DNA of 64,000 bases from Sporodiniella umbellata (lineage: Eukaryota > Mucoromycota > Mucoromycetes > Mucorales > Rhizopodaceae): assembly GCA_025677835.1 (NCBI GenBank), contig JAIXMR010000114.1, positions 22,645 to 86,644 of the forward strand, given 5' to 3'. A program made the translations under genes and the position numbers. Shown here in pieces: positions 61,008-64,000 of this stretch (position 1 is its first letter; each line of letters begins with the position of its first letter). Below the pieces are notes generated by a model. The model had not been told where the DNA came from. It did not search any database and worked only from the letters and a program-made list of their open reading frames with translations.

Positions 61008-62329
61008 ATGTCTGAAAGCTATATTGTAGTGATTGGAGCTGGTGTTATTGGATTAACTACAGCTCTTGTTTTAAAGCAAAGAGGATACAAACATGTCAAA
61101 GTCATTGCACAACATATGCCTGGAGACCTTGATATCCAATACACTTCTCCTTATGCTGGTAATCTATATACACATCTTTTGGACGGTCTGCTTATCCTCT
61201 CTTTTAGGAGCTCATTGGAGAACCATGGCTGGAGATAACCAATTTCTACAAGGTAAAGATATATACATCGAACCTGATATTCATATACATACTAGAATTG
61301 GATACCGTTGGATACAATGCTTTATATAGTATCGCAAAACAATATGACTCTTTAGAAACAGGTGTCATATTAGCTCCAAGCTATGACTACTACCAAGAAC
61401 AAACAATGTCAAATGTCCAACCATGGTTCCAGCATGTAGTAAAAGATGTATGATCTCTTTTCATTTTCGGAAGTATTAAAGTTTGCATAGTTTAAATTGA
61501 TAGACAAAGAAGACGAGTTGTTAAAGTTAGGTGCTAGTGTAGGCCATGTTTATACCACAGGTAAATCAGAGTATCGAAAAAAAAAAAAAAAAAAAAAAAC
61601 CCCCAGCATGACTCATGGTAGAAAGCTATCCTAAACAGTTTTAATCAATTCACCCGTCTATTTGAAATGGCTGGCATCACAGTTTAAAAAATTGGGTGGC
61701 ATGCTTGAACGTCAGGTCGTATTGCGAGATATGCAACATTTTCTGGAGACATACCATGAGCGAGTGGATGCCGTGGTGAATTGTACTGGTTTAGGAGCAC
61801 AAAAGTTAGTAGGAGATCGTCAACTATTTCCCACACGCGGACAAACAATCACCGTCCGAACCCAACGGCCGATTCGACGTACCATTACTCGGGTTCATTC
61901 TCAGGGTATTACCTACATAATCCCACGTGCAGATGGTACTGTCATCTTGGGTGGAACCCATGAGAAAAATAAATCCGACCCTTTTCCTCAGGGCGATCAT
62001 ACTGCTCGTATCATCCAATCCACCACTCAAATTTGCCCTGAACTCGTTGAGTATGGCCCTTTCCAAATCCTTTCTCTCAATGTAGGGCTAAGACCCTCTC
62101 GAAAAGGAGGTCCTCGCTTCGAAAACGAAATCATGCGTAAGGATCTTTTATAGAAGACCCTTTTTTTTTTTTATCTAAACACTATGAATTAGGAACAAAA
62201 CAAGGGCATAAGGTGTTGATAACACATGCCTATGGTCATGGTGGGTTTGGTTTTCAATCCAGTTGGGGTTCTGCTGAGCATACGGTTGGTTTACTACAGA
62301 AAGGGTTGGAAAGTAAACCAAAACTTTAA
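61008..62329 (+). CDS. D-amino-acid oxidase
   Basis: Six exons: 61008-61158, 61209-61253, 61296-61447, 61491-61560, 61639-62136 and 62193-62329 (1053 nt, 350 aa). The FAD-binding GxGxxG motif lies in VVIGAGVIGLTTALVLKQRG at the start. AHWRTMAGDN, VNCTGLGA and the late GHGGFGFQSSWGSAEHTVGL are family signatures. The enzyme oxidises D-amino acids to imino acids with release of hydrogen peroxide. The C-terminus SKPKL is a plausible peroxisomal PTS1-type signal (PKL variant), which fits the usual location. The exon 5/6 junction (MR-TKQGHKV) was set by phase. D-aspartate oxidase is the nearest alternative. Confidence 0.92.
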
Positions 62330-64000
62330 CTGACCAAGAAGAAAAAAAAAAAAAAAACTTTCATTCATTTTTATTGCCTTTATATGCTTTCTCTCTCTAT
62401 ACTTTCTTATTTTTTATTTGCTTCGGGGCTTGCTAGATTCTATTGATTCCAACAATTTAAACATAATACCTCAACATATCAGCGCATACCTTTGAATAAG
62501 ACACTTGCTATGCGTACACAGTATTTCTATACTACCTGTCGCTTTTTTCTAATTATCACATAATAGAAGCCTTGAGTGTATTCAAAAGAAAGAAATAGAT
62601 ACAAACCAACCAACCATTAGTCAAAACACTAACACAGTGGCTGTTTTTAATCACCTAAGACTAGGGCATATATCTTTTTTTTTGTCTTCATTGTCCTGTG
62701 CTTCTAGGCTCTTTTTTTTTTTTTTTCAAGTAGACAACAAGAGTTTTGCTATGGCTAGCTATTCAAAAGACTCAGCCGATTATCTAAGGTCTTTTTATTT
62801 TATTTTTAGCACATGCTGAAAAAAAAAATATAAATAAAACCATAGCCAAAAAAATTTTTTTTTTTACTTGTACAATCATCAAATACATATATCATTAAAC
62901 CTTTCACTTATATTTATACTTTATTTATAACAAAAAAGTTTCATATTGAAATTAAAGCCAGTAATATGGCCAAACTCGTCATATCACGCATAGGTTTTCT
63001 TTCCGCTTGCTAATGCGGTTACAGTGTATGAAATAGCAATTTCATAGAAAAAGACATTCTCTTTTATCTCTTTTATTTCTGAATTTATCAGAATATACAA
63101 ACAAATAAACTTTCAATAAGCTTGTCTTACCCAAAAATATATATAAAAGTACATAAACTGAAACGCTTATCGTAGTTGTTTTCAAAGAAAAAAGTGATAA
63201 AACTGGCCTTTACAGTAACATCTTTAAAATAAGCAAAAGTTGCCAACCGACTGACATTGTCTCAGGAGCGCCTAAAATGTTTGTACTTTTCAATGGCGAT
63301 AAACAGTTAACGTACGAGGCTTTGTACTCTATCATTCTGGCAACTTGCACCTGTTTTTTTTTTAAAAAAAAAAAACATTCTTTTTTAACTATTATTATTA
63401 TTATTTTTTGAAATAGAAGCTACTTTATTAAGTTAAAGCCTGACACCTTGAAGTACACATCAAGTATGAAGGTAGTCTTGTGAGAAACGTTCTAAAATAT
63501 TTAAATATAAGATATCCAATAAAGATTAGATTTCCTCGACTACTAAATCTAAAATTTAAGGAAGATTTGGTAAAAGATCTTAGTTTAGCATAAGGAAGGA
63601 AGTAATTTGAGAAGAAACAAAATACTTAACGTAGTGCAGTGACTGGATGGAGTACCGTAAATTAAAAGAATATCAGATACAGGAAAAAAAAAAAAAAAAC
63701 GAAATCCAGACGATCTTGGTGCATCGCTAAAACTGAAGCATCTCTGTATTTTCTAATCGGTCGTAACTATATGCACTACTTACCGTACCTAGTCAACTAC
63801 CCATATCAAGGTATGTCCATATAAGATTTATAACACAGACGTAGTACATACCTTGTTAAGTATTCCTCTTTGTACTTTGAGACCTAGACAGTCCACCCGT
63901 AATAAGACCGTACCGAAAGTACCACATCTAATTAACAAAGAGAAAACATCCTCGTCAGATTTACAGGGATAATCCACTTTTAGCTATAAAGAACGACTAC
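62330..64000. other. right-hand end, no supported gene
   Basis: 1.7 kb of AT-rich sequence with A/T runs and an ATT triplet tract near 63390-63405. A short frame beginning at 62751 (MASYSKDSADYLR) is followed by an AG-ended stretch too short to be an intron, and no continuation was found. A gene starting beyond the window cannot be excluded. Confidence 0.55.

Noticed and set aside
62751..62818. Short ORF MASYSKDSADYLR as first exon of a gene
   Set aside because: The only following AG would make a 21-nt intron, and no continuing exon was found before the window ends.

Overview
The window is nuclear DNA from a filamentous fungus, most likely an early-diverging one of the Mucorales type. The evidence is that nearly every protein gene is broken by short GT-AG introns (mostly 40-80 nt), the DNA is AT-rich and full of long A or T runs, and the proteins are fungal (Vac8, Cdc24, Ytp1, Kei1, a Kre9-type secreted protein, a Gyp5-like RabGAP). 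The species cannot be named from the sequence alone.

Layout, left to right. 1-4157: the 3' part of a Ytp1-like membrane protein gene and a complete nine-exon VAC8. 4313-4385: tRNA-Arg(TCG). 4818-12408: RPS13, U5-40K, probable mL50, a Ulp1-type protease and CDC48. 13446-15806: CDC24. 15807-23106: a 7.3-kb stretch with no recognisable gene, holding two pairs of diverged duplicated blocks and a degenerate 23-25-bp tandem array. 23107-28902: AVT-type amino acid transporter, a SANT/Myb protein, an ankyrin protein and a Gyp5-like RabGAP. 29641-34919: a Cys-rich small protein, a Dbf4 homologue, an 80-aa spliced gene, KEI1, an Mpv17 homologue and a C2H2 zinc-finger gene. 36755-46175: SEC22, a possible 59-aa gene, a Kre9-type secreted protein, PDI, a protein methyltransferase and ethanolamine-phosphate cytidylyltransferase. 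47420-62329: PRP8, SNAPC3, a coiled-coil protein, a bHLH factor and D-amino-acid oxidase. The last 1.7 kb has no supported gene.

Most genes are core eukaryotic functions: splicing (Prp8 and U5-40K both belong to U5 snRNP), translation (uS15, mL50, tRNA), secretion and membrane traffic (Sec22, PDI, Gyp5-like, Vac8), lipid synthesis (Kei1, Ect1), polarity (Cdc24), replication control (Dbf4) and protein quality control (Cdc48). They are packed tightly in both orientations, sometimes with convergent stop codons only 12-37 nt apart. They are ordinary neighbours, not an operon or a metabolic cluster. The exon models were built by hand; for every complete gene listed the exon lengths add up to a whole number of codons.

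No striking undescribed system was found. The best candidates for a second look are the duplicated noncoding blocks at 17.7-22.8 kb, two GC-AG introns (one decides whether Dbf4 keeps its zinc finger), a Ulp1-type protease with a predicted membrane segment, and three small spliced or Cys-rich genes.
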